In this document: in pieces, positions 1-9,291 of the stretch
Layout: each line of letters begins with the position of its first letter
Numbering within the stretch: the first letter of the stretch is position 1
Source: Flavobacteria bacterium BBFL7
Lineage (GTDB): Bacteria > Bacteroidota > Bacteroidia > Flavobacteriales > Flavobacteriaceae
Length of the DNA stretch: 64,000 bases
Assembly (NCBI GenBank): GCA_000153385.1
Contig: CH672375.1
Span: forward strand, 168,352 to 232,351
Direction of reading: 5' to 3'
Notes under the pieces: generated by a model
What the model was told of the DNA's origin: nothing
Seen by the model: only the letters and a program-made list of their open reading frames with translations
Database searches by the model: none
Program-made: the position numbers and the translations under genes

Positions 1-715
1 TAAGTCTACCCTACTCAATGCTTTACTTAATGAAGAAAAGGCCATCGTGAGTGACATCGCTGGAACGACTCGAGATTCCATAGAAGATGAGATTAATATC
101 GATGGTGTGCGCTTTAGATTAATTGACACTGCTGGACTGCGTGAGACAACAGATACTATCGAAGGTATGGGAATACAACGTTCTTATGCCAAAGCTGAGC
201 AATCTAAGTTAGTCTTGTATTTACTAGATGCTACACAACTTAATACTGCGCCTAGGATTATACATTGCCTCATGCGCATACAGATTTTAAGAGAAAAATT
301 CCCAGATAAACCGCTAGTGGTAATTATTAATAAAATAGATCAAATTACTGGACTAGAACATGCTGAAATCACTAAGCAAATCAATTCTAAATCGCCAGAA
401 ACGATTTTAATCTCCTTAAGTGCAAAATCCCATGCTGGTGTGGACGAATTAAAATCTGCTTTAGTAAGTAGTTTTAAAAGTGGCGCCTTATCACAAGATG
501 ATACTATTGTGAGCAATGCAAGACATTATGATGCTTTACAACAGGCCTATAACTCTTTACTAGAAGTTCAAGAAGGCATTGAAAATGATATCTCAAGTGA
601 ATTTCTAGCCATTGACATTCGAGCTACTGCAGAGTCTCTAGGAATCATTACAGGTGAGATTACTAATGATGAATTATTGGGTAATATTTTTAGTCAATTC
701 TGTATCGGGAAGTAA
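1..715 (+). CDS. mnmE: tRNA modification GTPase MnmE, C-terminal part (5' end outside window)
   Basis: MnmE acts with MnmG to install the carboxymethylaminomethyl group on the wobble uridine of certain tRNAs. The window opens inside the G1 loop: KST is read from base 2, in frame. GTTRD (G2), DTAG (G3) and NKID (G4) follow in order, then the helical C-terminal domain. The protein ends in the family's FCIGK signature, whose Cys is needed for catalysis. A GTG at position 47 is only an internal Val codon, because the reading frame continues upstream of it to the window edge. The N-terminal folate-binding domain is missing only because of the window boundary. Family assignment is near certain. Confidence 0.96.
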   Translation, partial: KSTLLNALLNEEKAIVSDIAGTTRDSIEDEINIDGVRFRLIDTAGLRETTDTIEGMGIQRSYAKAEQSKLVLYLLDATQLNTAPRIIHCLMRIQILREKFPDKPLVVIINKIDQITGLEHAEITKQINSKSPETILISLSAKSHAGVDELKSALVSSFKSGALSQDDTIVSNARHYDALQQAYNSLLEVQEGIENDISSEFLAIDIRATAESLGIITGEITNDELLGNIFSQFCIGK

Positions 716-764
716 GCATTTTAAGTATCAAACATTGGAGCTGCGTGTTATAGTACTAACTCAT

Positions 765-1217
765 TTATTCAGCTTCTTTCTCGGCATTTTTTGTAGCATA
801 AAAGTAAAGTGAATGTTCTTCTATAGATACATTAAAAACTTCTTCTATTGTTTTCTTAATTTCATGAACCATAGGATCTGAAAATTCTAAAACCTCTCCA
901 GTATCAGTCATAATAATATGGTCGTGTTTTCCATCTAGAAAGGACTTTTCATAAAAGGTCGTGTTATTACCAAATTGATGCTTTCTAACAAGTTTAGATT
1001 CTAATAAAATGTCCAACGTATTATATAAAGTAGCTCTACTGACTCTATAATTTTTATTCTTCATTCTTAAAAAAAGCATATCCACATCCAGATGCTCTGT
1101 GGCATTATATATTTCTTCTAGAATGGCATAACGTTCCGGCGTCTTGCGGTGTTTATTTTCTTCCAGATAAACTGTAAATCGTTCTTTAATGATTTTAAAA
1201 CTGCTTATGCAGGCCAT
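765..1217 (-). CDS. Fur-family transcriptional regulator
   Basis: This is a 150-residue member of the ferric uptake regulator family. The N-terminal half holds the winged helix, with the DNA-recognition stretch [14 protein letters not shown] near residues 58-71. The C-terminal half contains the metal-site segment [15 protein letters not shown] and a later His-containing strand. The two CxxC motifs of the structural zinc site found in many Fur/PerR proteins are absent. It lies next to a heme-uptake locus, so control of that locus by iron, heme or peroxide is a reasonable inference. Whether it is Fur, PerR or Zur cannot be settled from sequence. No clear 19-bp Fur box was found by eye. Confidence 0.88.
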   Translation of the reverse strand: MACISSFKIIKERFTVYLEENKHRKTPERYAILEEIYNATEHLDVDMLFLRMKNKNYRVSRATLYNTLDILLESKLVRKHQFGNNTTFYEKSFLDGKHDHIIMTDTGEVLEFSDPMVHEIKKTIEEVFNVSIEEHSLYFYATKNAEKEAE

Positions 1218-1280
1218 AATTGTAGTATTTATATAACCTCAACCAAGTTTTATTAAGGCTTAGGTTATTCTTTAATGAAA

Positions 1281-1323
1281 TAGATAAAAGACTTTTAGTC
1301 ATTTATTAAAAGTCTTTTATCTA
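1281..1323 (-). terminator. Long perfect stem-loop downstream of the hmuY-like gene
   Basis: Two perfect 17-base arms (1281-1297 and 1307-1323) flank a 9-base loop, 24 bases after the stop codon of the HmuY-like gene. The stem is AT-rich and no long T tract follows it. It may be a terminator, an mRNA 3'-end stabiliser, or a barrier between this transcript and the regulator gene downstream. Confidence 0.5.
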
Positions 1324-1346
1324 TCAAGTAAATAATTTGATGACGC

Positions 1347-1964
1347 TTAAAAGCTTGTATCTCCTTGATTAGGATTATAAACATAGTTAAAGGTAAAATA
1401 ACGACCTTCTGCTGTGGTATCTTGATTTTCATAATAACTAAGGATTTCAATCTTAGCATATCTACCATCTCTAGTTCTTATCACTATTATTTGTCCAGGA
1501 ATTGGTGAGACAATGTTAGTCATAAAATTATAGTTATACCAGCCATTATCACTACCCGTTGGAATAGCAAATGATGTAGAGCTATCTTGATTAAAAGTTA
1601 ATCCATCTACTGATAGGACACTATCAAATGTTCCTGTAAGAATGGTAGCTGCAGCATTTCCCGTCCTTGCTGGTTCATCAGCAGTTCCTGTTTCTGTACC
1701 GCCATTGATAGCAATAGTTGTTCCTCTGAAAGCAATATCCCAATCTGTATCGCTAGTAGTTTCTAAACCTGTTGCAAAGTCAAATTTTGTAAATTCTCCA
1801 CCTATAGGCTGACCTTGCCCACCAGTTTGTGGAGCATATAAATTAGAAATGGTATCAATTTCTAGAGCAGCGGTTGAGTTCATGTCATCATCGCTATCAC
1901 AAGATGTAAAGCCTATAAATAATATGGCAAGCGCTAGGGTTTGTAATGTTTTCATTTTTTTCAT
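1347..1964 (-). CDS. HmuY-like heme-binding lipoprotein
   Basis: HmuY proteins are surface lipoproteins of Bacteroidota that bind heme and pass it to a TonB-dependent receptor. This 205-residue protein has a lipoprotein signal ending FTSC (Cys22) and then an Asp-rich stretch typical of surface-exported lipoproteins. The rest is all-beta, with the family-like elements WDIAFRG and YAKIEILSYY. It starts 30 bases after the stop of the TonB receptor gene and is followed by a strong hairpin, so the two probably form one transcript. A second Met at residue 4 is an alternative start. The heme ligands cannot be assigned by eye. Family assignment rests on pattern and context. Confidence 0.78.
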   Translation of the reverse strand: MKKMKTLQTLALAILFIGFTSCDSDDDMNSTAALEIDTISNLYAPQTGGQGQPIGGEFTKFDFATGLETTSDTDWDIAFRGTTIAINGGTETGTADEPARTGNAAATILTGTFDSVLSVDGLTFNQDSSTSFAIPTGSDNGWYNYNFMTNIVSPIPGQIIVIRTRDGRYAKIEILSYYENQDTTAEGRYFTFNYVYNPNQGDTSF

Positions 1965-1994
1965 TTTGGGTTTAATTATAGTTATTGATTTTGG

Positions 1995-4076
1995 TTAGAA
2001 TTGATAATTAATTTTAAAATAACCTTGAATCCCTGGTAATGTAGGAATGTTGTTATCTGTATAGTTAAAGAGGTTGTTTGCTCCTATTTGTAAATCAAAC
2101 TTGTTATAAAAGGTTTTTGTAGCAGCAATATTTGCCGTAAGATATCCATCAATAAAGCTGGTATCATAGCTATCTATCAATCCATTACCGTTAGTATCAA
2201 ATTGTCCGTATTTACTTCTATAGAGTAGTCTTAAATTAAAATTTGATTGATACTTTTTAAGATCATAAAAGATTTTAAAATTAGCGTTGTGCCGTGAGCG
2301 ATTGACTAATCCAAAATAGTCAGATCTCTCAATCGCCACGGACTGATTAGTTTGTGCATCACGTATGAATACACGACCATCTTCAACAGCTTGTTCTTGT
2401 TCTTTATCAAATGCATACAACAACTGATATCCAGCACTTAACCGGATGTTTTTGTTCCATTTATAGCCTGTATTCAGTTCAAATCCTGTGGTGTAGATTT
2501 CGTCATAATTGACATAACTAAACACATTTTGACCGTTAGTTTTACGAGCTATAATTCTAGTATCGATTAAATTTTTAAAATCATTACGGAATAGATTCAA
2601 CTCTGCATTCCATTTTCCTTTCTTGTAAGTCGCGCCTAGGTTATACCCTATACTACTTTCTGCCTCGAGAGGATCATTCAATTCACTGAGCGGCACGACT
2701 ACATCTAAAATCTGATCTTGTTCTTGTAGTTCATTCAATTTATCTACGGCGACATTATATCCTAACACGGTATACCCGACAGATGAGTTCGTAAAATCAA
2801 AATACAATTGTCTAAAATCTGGTGCTTTAAAACCATAACCTACAGATCCCTTTAAAGCTATAGATTCATTTAACTGATATAAAGTGGCAAGCTTAGGACT
2901 GAACTGGTCACTATATTCAGAATGATTATCATATCGAGCACCAGCTATCACATTCCACTTATCTGTAAGATTGACATCATATTGCGCATAGATGTATTGA
3001 GAGTCAAATTGAACACGTTCATCAAAAAAAGTTCTATCTAATGCTTCAACTTGATAGCCTACACCAGTGGTAAGTGTACTATGGGTAGATACCTTATAAT
3101 TAGCTCTTATTTCTGGACGCAGTAAGGTCTGGTCAAAATCACTGTCGCTGAGCACTTCATCATCTATTATGCTTTGCAGTAATTCATTTGCCTTATAATT
3201 AGTGTAATAAAACTCATAAGAAGTAGAAAAACGTTCGCCCCATTGTTGATCCAGTCTAGCATGTGCATTCCATTCTTTTTCCTTACTATCTCCTTTATAT
3301 AAAACATCATCTAGATAAAAGTCAGCGTCTTGAGATTGATCATAATACCTAGCAGATGTAAAAAGTGACAGTCTATCATTAAAATCATAAAACACACGAG
3401 TATTGAGTGTATAATTTGCAAAAGGATTTACAGTCTGACCATCTGTATCAGGTGTTAAATCATAACCGTTACTAGAAAAACGATTTGCAAATAACCCTAC
3501 ACGCAGCTTGTCAAATTTCTTATTAAGATTAAGGTTGATATCTTGCTGGGCAAAACTTCCTATTCTATAAGAGGCATCTCCTTTAAGTTGACGACTTCTA
3601 GGTTTTTCAGTAATAATATTGATGACACCACCTAGGGCTTCACTACCATAAAGACTACTTGATGGTCCTTTAACGACTTCAATTTGTTTAATATTCCCAA
3701 CAGTAAGTCTACTTAAATCAAAATTTCCAGCACTACGACCTACTAATGGTACTCCATCGATTAAAATTAAAATGTAATCTGATGTGATACCTTGAATTTG
3801 AACACCTTCAAAGCCACTTTCATCAGCCACTGTAATGATACCTGTTTGCTCATTAAGTATTTCATTAAGTCGTACCGTACCCGATTGAATTATTTTCTTT
3901 TTGGAGATTAAGGTTACCGGTAATGGTAATGAAGATAATTGACGTTCTGTGCGTGTGGCAGTTAGCACTATTTCTTCCAGTTTTTCAGTATTAGTAGTAT
4001 CCACTATTTGATGTTGCGAGCTCGCTTTCGCGAAAGCAAAAACACATAAACAAAAGAAAATCAAATACTTACACAT
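1995..4076 (-). CDS. TonB-dependent outer-membrane receptor, probably for heme or heme proteins
   Basis: The 693-residue product carries a signal peptide ending FAFAKASSQ, a TonB-box-like segment EEIVLTATRTE, a plug domain with LIDGVPLVGR and the LYGSEALGGVINI motif, and a 22-strand-type barrel ending in the aromatic YFKINYQF. The segment FKAPDFRQLYFDF resembles the FRAP box of heme receptors. An upstream in-frame start at 4148 would add 24 residues and break the signal peptide, so ATG 4076 is preferred. It also lies 25 bases below a good TAnnTTTG promoter. It is co-directional with the HmuY-like gene and divergent from the rest of the locus. Heme as substrate is an inference from context. 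Confidence 0.9.
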   Translation of the reverse strand: MCKYLIFFCLCVFAFAKASSQHQIVDTTNTEKLEEIVLTATRTERQLSSLPLPVTLISKKKIIQSGTVRLNEILNEQTGIITVADESGFEGVQIQGITSDYILILIDGVPLVGRSAGNFDLSRLTVGNIKQIEVVKGPSSSLYGSEALGGVINIITEKPRSRQLKGDASYRIGSFAQQDINLNLNKKFDKLRVGLFANRFSSNGYDLTPDTDGQTVNPFANYTLNTRVFYDFNDRLSLFTSARYYDQSQDADFYLDDVLYKGDSKEKEWNAHARLDQQWGERFSTSYEFYYTNYKANELLQSIIDDEVLSDSDFDQTLLRPEIRANYKVSTHSTLTTGVGYQVEALDRTFFDERVQFDSQYIYAQYDVNLTDKWNVIAGARYDNHSEYSDQFSPKLATLYQLNESIALKGSVGYGFKAPDFRQLYFDFTNSSVGYTVLGYNVAVDKLNELQEQDQILDVVVPLSELNDPLEAESSIGYNLGATYKKGKWNAELNLFRNDFKNLIDTRIIARKTNGQNVFSYVNYDEIYTTGFELNTGYKWNKNIRLSAGYQLLYAFDKEQEQAVEDGRVFIRDAQTNQSVAIERSDYFGLVNRSRHNANFKIFYDLKKYQSNFNLRLLYRSKYGQFDTNGNGLIDSYDTSFIDGYLTANIAATKTFYNKFDLQIGANNLFNYTDNNIPTLPGIQGYFKINYQF
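4024..4037. repeat. Iterated palindrome copy (14-bp core) inside the receptor signal peptide
   Basis: This is the 14-base core of the window-wide palindrome CGCTTTCGCGAAAGCG. Here it is read on the minus strand as Ala-Phe-Ala-Lys-Ala and forms the end of the receptor's signal peptide. Confidence 0.9.
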
Positions 4077-4107
4077 ATTACTAATTAGAATCGTTCTTAA
4101 TAATGCG

Positions 4108-4115
4108 CAAATATA
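4108..4115 (-). promoter_or_regulatory. Bacteroidota-type -7 element for the TonB receptor
   Basis: The minus strand reads TATATTTG, a match to TAnnTTTG, about 32 bases before ATG 4076. A TTG lies roughly 21 bases further upstream as a possible -33 element. The position implies a short leader. Confidence 0.55.
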
Positions 4116-4149
4116 TAGATAATTCTTATTTAGATTCAATAAAAACAAT

Positions 4150-4157
4150 TAATTTTG
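4150..4157 (+). promoter_or_regulatory. Bacteroidota-type -7 element for the plus-strand heme-locus operon
   Basis: TAATTTTG matches TAnnTTTG and ends 33 bases before ATG 4191. The -33 region is weak by eye. Together with the minus-strand element at 4108-4115 it makes a compact divergent promoter region between the two halves of the locus. Confidence 0.5.
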
Positions 4158-4190
4158 CCGGAGAATTTTAACTAATAAAATAAAACCGAG

Positions 4191-5093
4191 ATGAGAACAA
4201 CTTATGTCTCTTTACTAGCTCTATTTATGGTCATGATGGCCAGTGCACAAGACAAAAAGCAACAGGACATAGACGCCATTAAAAGTATGTGCGGCTGCTA
4301 TGAAGTAACTTTTAATTTTACCGAAACATTTAACTATTCTAACGACTCCTTATATAAACCGTCTGACACTAAGGTTGATCATGCATTAGAATGGGCACAA
4401 TTAGTAACCGATGAAGATGATAAAATTCAAATCCAACACTTATTACAAGTAGGTAATCCTGCAAAACCAATGATTATAAAACATTGGAGACAGGACTGGC
4501 TATTTGAAAATCAAGAGCTATACACGTATCATGCAGACAACAAGTGGAACTATGAGGAAAAGGATGAAAATGAAGTTGCCGGACAATGGACGCAAAAGGT
4601 GTTTCAAGTAGATGATAGCCCGAGATATGAAGGTAGTGCAACATGGGTACACGTCGACGGAAAAAGCTATTGGGAAAATACAACTCCAGCTCCACTAGCT
4701 CGTAGAGAGTATACTACACGTAGTGACTATAATGTCTTGCTAAGAGGAAACCGTCAAGAAATTACTGATTATGGATGGTTGCACGATCAAGATAATCATA
4801 AAATCATAAGAGAAGAAGGACAAGAAGATGTACTGCTTGCAAAAGAAAAAGGCTATAATACTTATGTAAAAGTAGATGACAGTCGTTGTAGTGCAGCAGC
4901 AGAATGGTGGAAAGAGCACAGTGAAAAATGGGAACTAGTTCGTGCGAAATGGAATCAAGTTTACAATCGTGATGGTGACTTAACACTAGAGAACAAAGTA
5001 GATAATAAGACATTATATAAGTTCTTATTTGATGAAAGTATCACTACTCAAACTCAAATAGACCCAATTATTGAATCATTTGTAAAAAAATAA
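4191..5093 (+). CDS. DUF6607-like secreted protein of the heme locus
   Basis: This is a 300-residue protein with a short signal peptide (cleavage likely near ASAQ) and a Cys-Gly-Cys motif soon after (MCGCYEV). The remainder is rich in Trp and Tyr, with several charged strands (HWRQDWLFEN, WTHVDGKSYWENTTP-like elements). I recognise it as the conserved family usually called DUF6607, which occurs beside HmuY/TonB genes in flavobacteria. No catalytic motif is evident. It heads a plus-strand operon with the ankyrin, DUF2271 and PepSY-reductase genes, six bases before the next start. A periplasmic or outer-membrane-associated role in heme handling is inference. The family name is recalled rather than searched. 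Confidence 0.75.
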   Translation: MRTTYVSLLALFMVMMASAQDKKQQDIDAIKSMCGCYEVTFNFTETFNYSNDSLYKPSDTKVDHALEWAQLVTDEDDKIQIQHLLQVGNPAKPMIIKHWRQDWLFENQELYTYHADNKWNYEEKDENEVAGQWTQKVFQVDDSPRYEGSATWVHVDGKSYWENTTPAPLARREYTTRSDYNVLLRGNRQEITDYGWLHDQDNHKIIREEGQEDVLLAKEKGYNTYVKVDDSRCSAAAEWWKEHSEKWELVRAKWNQVYNRDGDLTLENKVDNKTLYKFLFDESITTQTQIDPIIESFVKK

Positions 5094-5099
5094 TACTCT

Positions 5100-6590
5100 A
5101 TGAAAACCCTATATAGCTCACTTTTTATTTTTCTTATTACGTTGACAGCAATCGCTCAACAAAATAAGTTTTATTCTGGCGATTTCTGGAAATCTAATCC
5201 TAGCTTAGAAGAAGTACAACAACTCGTTAAAGAAGGGAATGATCCTGTTGCGCTTAATGGAAATGGTTTTGACGCTACCGTTTATTCCATAATCCGTGGA
5301 GCCAATAATGATGTAATAAATTATTTCATTTCTTTCGAAGGCAATATGCCTAATAAGAAAACCCATGACGGTCGTAATTATCTACACTGGGCTTCTTATT
5401 CTAATAACCTGCCTATTGTAAAAGAATTACTTAAAAAAGGATCTTCAGTTACAAAAAAAGATAGTCATGGTTTAACTCCGCTAGCCTTTGCTGCAAATGC
5501 TGGAGTAACAAATATTGAGCTCTATAAGTTATTTACAGATTATGATGTAGACCTTTTAAAAGAGCAAAGTGAGCATGGCGCAAGTCTATTGCTACTAGCA
5601 GCACCTAGTTTACAGAATGAAAAAGAGCTTAATGACTTTTTAGATTTAGGATTCAACCTAGATAGCGTTGATCATGATGGAAACAATATCTTCCACTATG
5701 CTGTAAAAAAAGGAAATATCTCTTTTTTAAAATTATTGATTCGTGAAGGTGTAGATCATAAAGCTATTAATAAAAATGGTGGCAATGCGATGCTTATGGC
5801 TAGTCGTGGTGCGAGAGGTCATCAAAATACACTAGAGCTATACACATTCCTAGAATCTCAAGGTGTACAAGTAAACGTTGTAGGTGATAAAGGACGTAAT
5901 CCACTCCACTCGATAGCTTCTAATAACAATAACCTAGAAGCATTCGATTATTTTATGAATCGTGATGTTGATATCAACTTAGTAGATGAGGAAGGAAATA
6001 CTCCTTTTATGAATGCCGCTGGTAACAACAGTGTAGAAGTGGTTGAATATTTATTTAAAAATGTACATGATAAAGATTTAAAGAATAAAAAAGGCCAATC
6101 AGCTTTAACCATGGCTGTCAGTAGAAACTCGGCTGCTGTAGTTCGTTATTTACTTGAACAAGATGCCTCTTCTAGTGTTATTGATCAAAAAGGTAATAAC
6201 CTAGCATACTATCTAGTGAATTCATACAATAATAGAAATGCAGCTCAGTTTGATGCAAAACTTGAACTACTCAACAACTATGGAGTGTCTATGAAAGCTA
6301 CACAACAAGCTGGTAATACTTTATACCACACTGCTGTTGTAAAAGGTAATATGAAGTTATTGAAACAATTAGGAAACTATGATATTGATCTTAATGTTAA
6401 AAATAACGATGGACTGACTGCTTTACATCTTGCGGCCATGACTGCCAAAGATGAATCGATTATCAAATATTTAATCTCAAAAGGTGCAGATATTAAAATT
6501 AAAACAGACTTTGAAGAATCTGTTTATGATCTAGCTACAGAGAATGAATTATTAAATAAAAACAACATCTCTTTCAACTATTTAAAATAA
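5100..6590 (+). CDS. Secreted ankyrin-repeat protein
   Basis: The 496-residue protein has an N-terminal signal peptide (cleavage near TAIAQQ) followed by about ten ankyrin units across most of its length. Recognisable repeat cores include DGRNYLHWASYSNNLPIVKELLKKG, DSHGLTPLAFAA, DHDGNNIFHYAVKKGN and NNDGLTALHLAAM. Ankyrin arrays bind proteins; there is no enzyme domain. A periplasmic ankyrin protein in a metal or heme locus recalls other bacterial operons where such proteins guard or dock redox partners. Its stop codon overlaps the next start (TAATG), which implies translational coupling to the DUF2271 gene. The partner is unknown. Confidence 0.88.
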   Translation: MKTLYSSLFIFLITLTAIAQQNKFYSGDFWKSNPSLEEVQQLVKEGNDPVALNGNGFDATVYSIIRGANNDVINYFISFEGNMPNKKTHDGRNYLHWASYSNNLPIVKELLKKGSSVTKKDSHGLTPLAFAANAGVTNIELYKLFTDYDVDLLKEQSEHGASLLLLAAPSLQNEKELNDFLDLGFNLDSVDHDGNNIFHYAVKKGNISFLKLLIREGVDHKAINKNGGNAMLMASRGARGHQNTLELYTFLESQGVQVNVVGDKGRNPLHSIASNNNNLEAFDYFMNRDVDINLVDEEGNTPFMNAAGNNSVEVVEYLFKNVHDKDLKNKKGQSALTMAVSRNSAAVVRYLLEQDASSSVIDQKGNNLAYYLVNSYNNRNAAQFDAKLELLNNYGVSMKATQQAGNTLYHTAVVKGNMKLLKQLGNYDIDLNVKNNDGLTALHLAAMTAKDESIIKYLISKGADIKIKTDFEESVYDLATENELLNKNNISFNYLK

Positions 6591-7078
6591 TGAAACACAT
6601 TTTTAAAATACTACCCGTTTTTATATTAGGCTCTTTTCTACTATTTAGTTTTATCAATCCAGTAGAAAAAGCTAGTTATAAATGTATGATTCAACTTAAG
6701 AATTATACTGGCGAAGGTGCCTATATCGTAATTTCTCTTTTAAATCCAGAAGGAGAATATGAAGAAACGCTTTATGTTCAAGGCAAGGATAGTGAATGGT
6801 ATAGTGAGATTGCACAATGGTGGAAATTCTATGGAAAAAGACGTCCAAATATTGACGCTATTTCTGGTGCTACAATAAGTGGTGGAGAACGTGTGATCAA
6901 CCTTTTACAAATCCCAAAAGATAAAATCGATCAAGGATATTTGATCAGGTTTGAAACCGCTGTAGAAGATCAAGAGTATTATGCTCAGGATTTACAGTTT
7001 GAACTAACCAGTGAGAATCTTAAAGGAAAAAAAGAAGGTACTGGCTTCATACGCTACGTCAGGTTAATGCCTCAGTAA
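6590..7078 (+). CDS. DUF2271-family secreted protein
   Basis: This is a 162-residue exported protein with an N-terminal hydrophobic segment. Its core, KNYTGEGAYIVISLLNPEGEYEETLYV in outline followed by a Trp-rich segment (EIAQWWKFYGKRRPNIDAISGAT), matches the DUF2271 family. Members commonly sit beside PepSY-domain proteins and TonB receptors in iron-regulated clusters. The ISGAT motif resembles the flavin-attachment-like segments of FMN-binding proteins, but I do not claim a bound flavin. Its start overlaps the ankyrin gene's stop, and the reductase gene begins 13 bases after its own stop. The biochemical role is unknown; redox maturation or heme handling is inferred from its neighbours. Confidence 0.78.
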   Translation: MKHIFKILPVFILGSFLLFSFINPVEKASYKCMIQLKNYTGEGAYIVISLLNPEGEYEETLYVQGKDSEWYSEIAQWWKFYGKRRPNIDAISGATISGGERVINLLQIPKDKIDQGYLIRFETAVEDQEYYAQDLQFELTSENLKGKKEGTGFIRYVRLMPQ

Positions 7079-7090
7079 ATAAATAGTCAC

Positions 7091-9280
7091 ATGACCATTT
7101 CTTTTTGGAGATACAGTCACTTGCTTCTAGCAGGTATCTCTGCACTGTTTTTAATTATTGCTTCAGTTACTGGTGTTATACTAGCCTGCGAACCCATTTC
7201 TAATGAGTCACAATCCTATGCGGTTGTCAATTTAGAAGAAGTTTCTACGGCAACTACAATCACGGCATTAAAAAAAGAATATGAAGAAGTTCTTTCTTTA
7301 AAAGTTACTGCAAGTGATGAAGTTATCGCGTCTGTGATTACAGCAGCTGGAAACAGTGAAGATATTTATGTAAATCCTTTAAGTGGTCATCGACTAGGTA
7401 CGGTGGAAGATAGACATCCATTATTCATATGGACGACTAATCTACATCGATCTTTATTTTTAAAAAGTATTGGACGCATATTTGTTGGTGTCGTCTCGTT
7501 CTTACTTTGCCTTATTGCCTTAACGGGTTTATTGTTGTTAATTCAGCGTCAAGGTGGCGTATTAAAACTTTACAGCAAGGTTAAAGAACGAGACTTCAAC
7601 CAGCGTTATCATGTTATTTTAGGAAGATGGCTATTGATTCCTATAGTTATCATTGCAGCAACAGGTGTTTACTTATCGCTGGAGAAATTTGATCTCATTC
7701 CAGTCACCCATACAGAATTAGACTGGAGTAAAGAACCTGTCCAGGAATTTCATACAACTGATCTTACATCGATTCCTTTTTTTAAAGAATTGAAACTAGC
7801 AGATGTACGTCAGATCAGCTTTCCTTTTTCTGAAGATGAGTATGATTATTATGAATTCCATTTACAATCGCGTGACCTATTAATTCATCAATACTCAGGT
7901 GAAATAATTAGTGAGGTACAACTACCTTTTAGTTTCTTTCTATCACAATGGAGTTTTAATTTACATACAGGAACCGGTAGTTTACTGTGGTCATTAATCT
8001 TGCTCATTTCTAGTGCGAGCATCTTGTTTTTCATCTTTTCTGGATTTGTGATGTATTTAAAGAGGAGACGTAAATCTAAAACGATTAAAACCACAATAGA
8101 TAAAGATGACAGTGAGCTAGTCATACTGGTAGGTTCTGAAAGTGGTAATACGTATGCATTTGCAAACGCGATTACCCAACAATTAACCTCGCAAGGCAAA
8201 CCTGTTTATGTAAGTACGTTAAATGAATATACGAGCTATAAAAAAGCCACCCAATTATTAGTATTAACCGCTACATATGGTGACGGCGATGCACCTACTA
8301 ACGCAAGACATTTCTTAAACCTATTACCTACAATAAAACAGCCTAATCCTATCGAGTTTGCGGTATTAGGATTTGGTTCTATGAACTATCCATACTTCTG
8401 TGAATATGCGATACAGGTAGATGCACGATTGAATGTAAGTGATGGATTCACACCTCTTTTAGCTTTAGAAAAAATCAACGAGCAGTCAGACTCAGAAATG
8501 AATGCCTGGTTAGAAAAATGGTCTCATGCCATTGGAATTACTTATAACCGTCATATTTCTAATAAGAAAGAAATTGAATATGAAAATATTACAGTTATAG
8601 AACGTACCGCATTAAACCTAGATGATACATTTTTATTACGACTTAGAATTCATGAAAACCAACCATTCCAATCTGGAGATATTTTACAAATCAAAGCTCC
8701 TGAAACGGAACAACCACGTGCCTACTCTATCGCCAGGATAGATGATGACATTTTATTAAGCATTAAAAAACACGATAAAGGTATTTGCTCCTCGTTCTTA
8801 AGCCATTTAAATAGTGGTGACCAGATTGAAGCTTATATAGAAGAAAATAAACATTTCCATCTTTCCACAGATTCAGATACGACCATATTTATTTCTAATG
8901 GTACTGGTGTGGCTCCTTTCTTAGGAATGATAAATGACCAACTCAAGGCATCTCAAGAACTCCATTTTTTCTGGGGTGGACGTTTTAAAGAAAGTTTTGA
9001 CTTATATGATCCACTGGTTCAAATGGCTGCAGACCAGTTATCCACTTTGCAACTCACCTATTCTCGCGAACTCCAAAAAAATTATGTTCAAGATGAAATC
9101 TGGAAGGATCGTGAATTAATCGCCACTAGGTTAGATCATGGTGCTCAAGTAATGATCTGTGGATCCATTGCCATGCGCGATGACGTGTTAGCTATACTAG
9201 AAAAAATAACGGCTTCACAAAATAAGAAGCCACTCACCTATTATGAGTCCAACGGTCAGATACTAATGGACTGTTATTAA
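7091..9280 (+). CDS. PepSY membrane domain fused to flavodoxin and FAD/NADPH reductase (putative ferric or heme-iron reductase)
   Basis: The N-terminal ~335 residues form a PepSY-associated membrane module with four transmembrane helices and periplasmic loops, including conserved His residues (TTNLHRSLF, NLHTGTGSLLW). Residues ~342-480 are a flavodoxin domain (VGSESGNTYAFA for FMN phosphate, TATYGDGDAP). Residues ~500-729 are a sulfite-reductase-like FAD/NADPH domain with PRAYSIA, SNGTGVAPFLG and a C-terminal aromatic residue. The architecture moves electrons from cytosolic NADPH through FAD and FMN to the membrane module and then to the periplasm. In this locus the likely acceptor is ferric iron or heme iron. 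It is the largest and clearest enzyme of the operon. Confidence 0.88.
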   Translation: MTISFWRYSHLLLAGISALFLIIASVTGVILACEPISNESQSYAVVNLEEVSTATTITALKKEYEEVLSLKVTASDEVIASVITAAGNSEDIYVNPLSGHRLGTVEDRHPLFIWTTNLHRSLFLKSIGRIFVGVVSFLLCLIALTGLLLLIQRQGGVLKLYSKVKERDFNQRYHVILGRWLLIPIVIIAATGVYLSLEKFDLIPVTHTELDWSKEPVQEFHTTDLTSIPFFKELKLADVRQISFPFSEDEYDYYEFHLQSRDLLIHQYSGEIISEVQLPFSFFLSQWSFNLHTGTGSLLWSLILLISSASILFFIFSGFVMYLKRRRKSKTIKTTIDKDDSELVILVGSESGNTYAFANAITQQLTSQGKPVYVSTLNEYTSYKKATQLLVLTATYGDGDAPTNARHFLNLLPTIKQPNPIEFAVLGFGSMNYPYFCEYAIQVDARLNVSDGFTPLLALEKINEQSDSEMNAWLEKWSHAIGITYNRHISNKKEIEYENITVIERTALNLDDTFLLRLRIHENQPFQSGDILQIKAPETEQPRAYSIARIDDDILLSIKKHDKGICSSFLSHLNSGDQIEAYIEENKHFHLSTDSDTTIFISNGTGVAPFLGMINDQLKASQELHFFWGGRFKESFDLYDPLVQMAADQLSTLQLTYSRELQKNYVQDEIWKDRELIATRLDHGAQVMICGSIAMRDDVLAILEKITASQNKKPLTYYESNGQILMDCY

Positions 9281-9291
9281 ATCTTTTCATC

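Noticed and set aside
4474-5013. Two minus-strand frames within the DUF6607-like gene
   Set aside because: They are shadows of a strongly coding plus-strand gene with signal peptide and consistent codon use.
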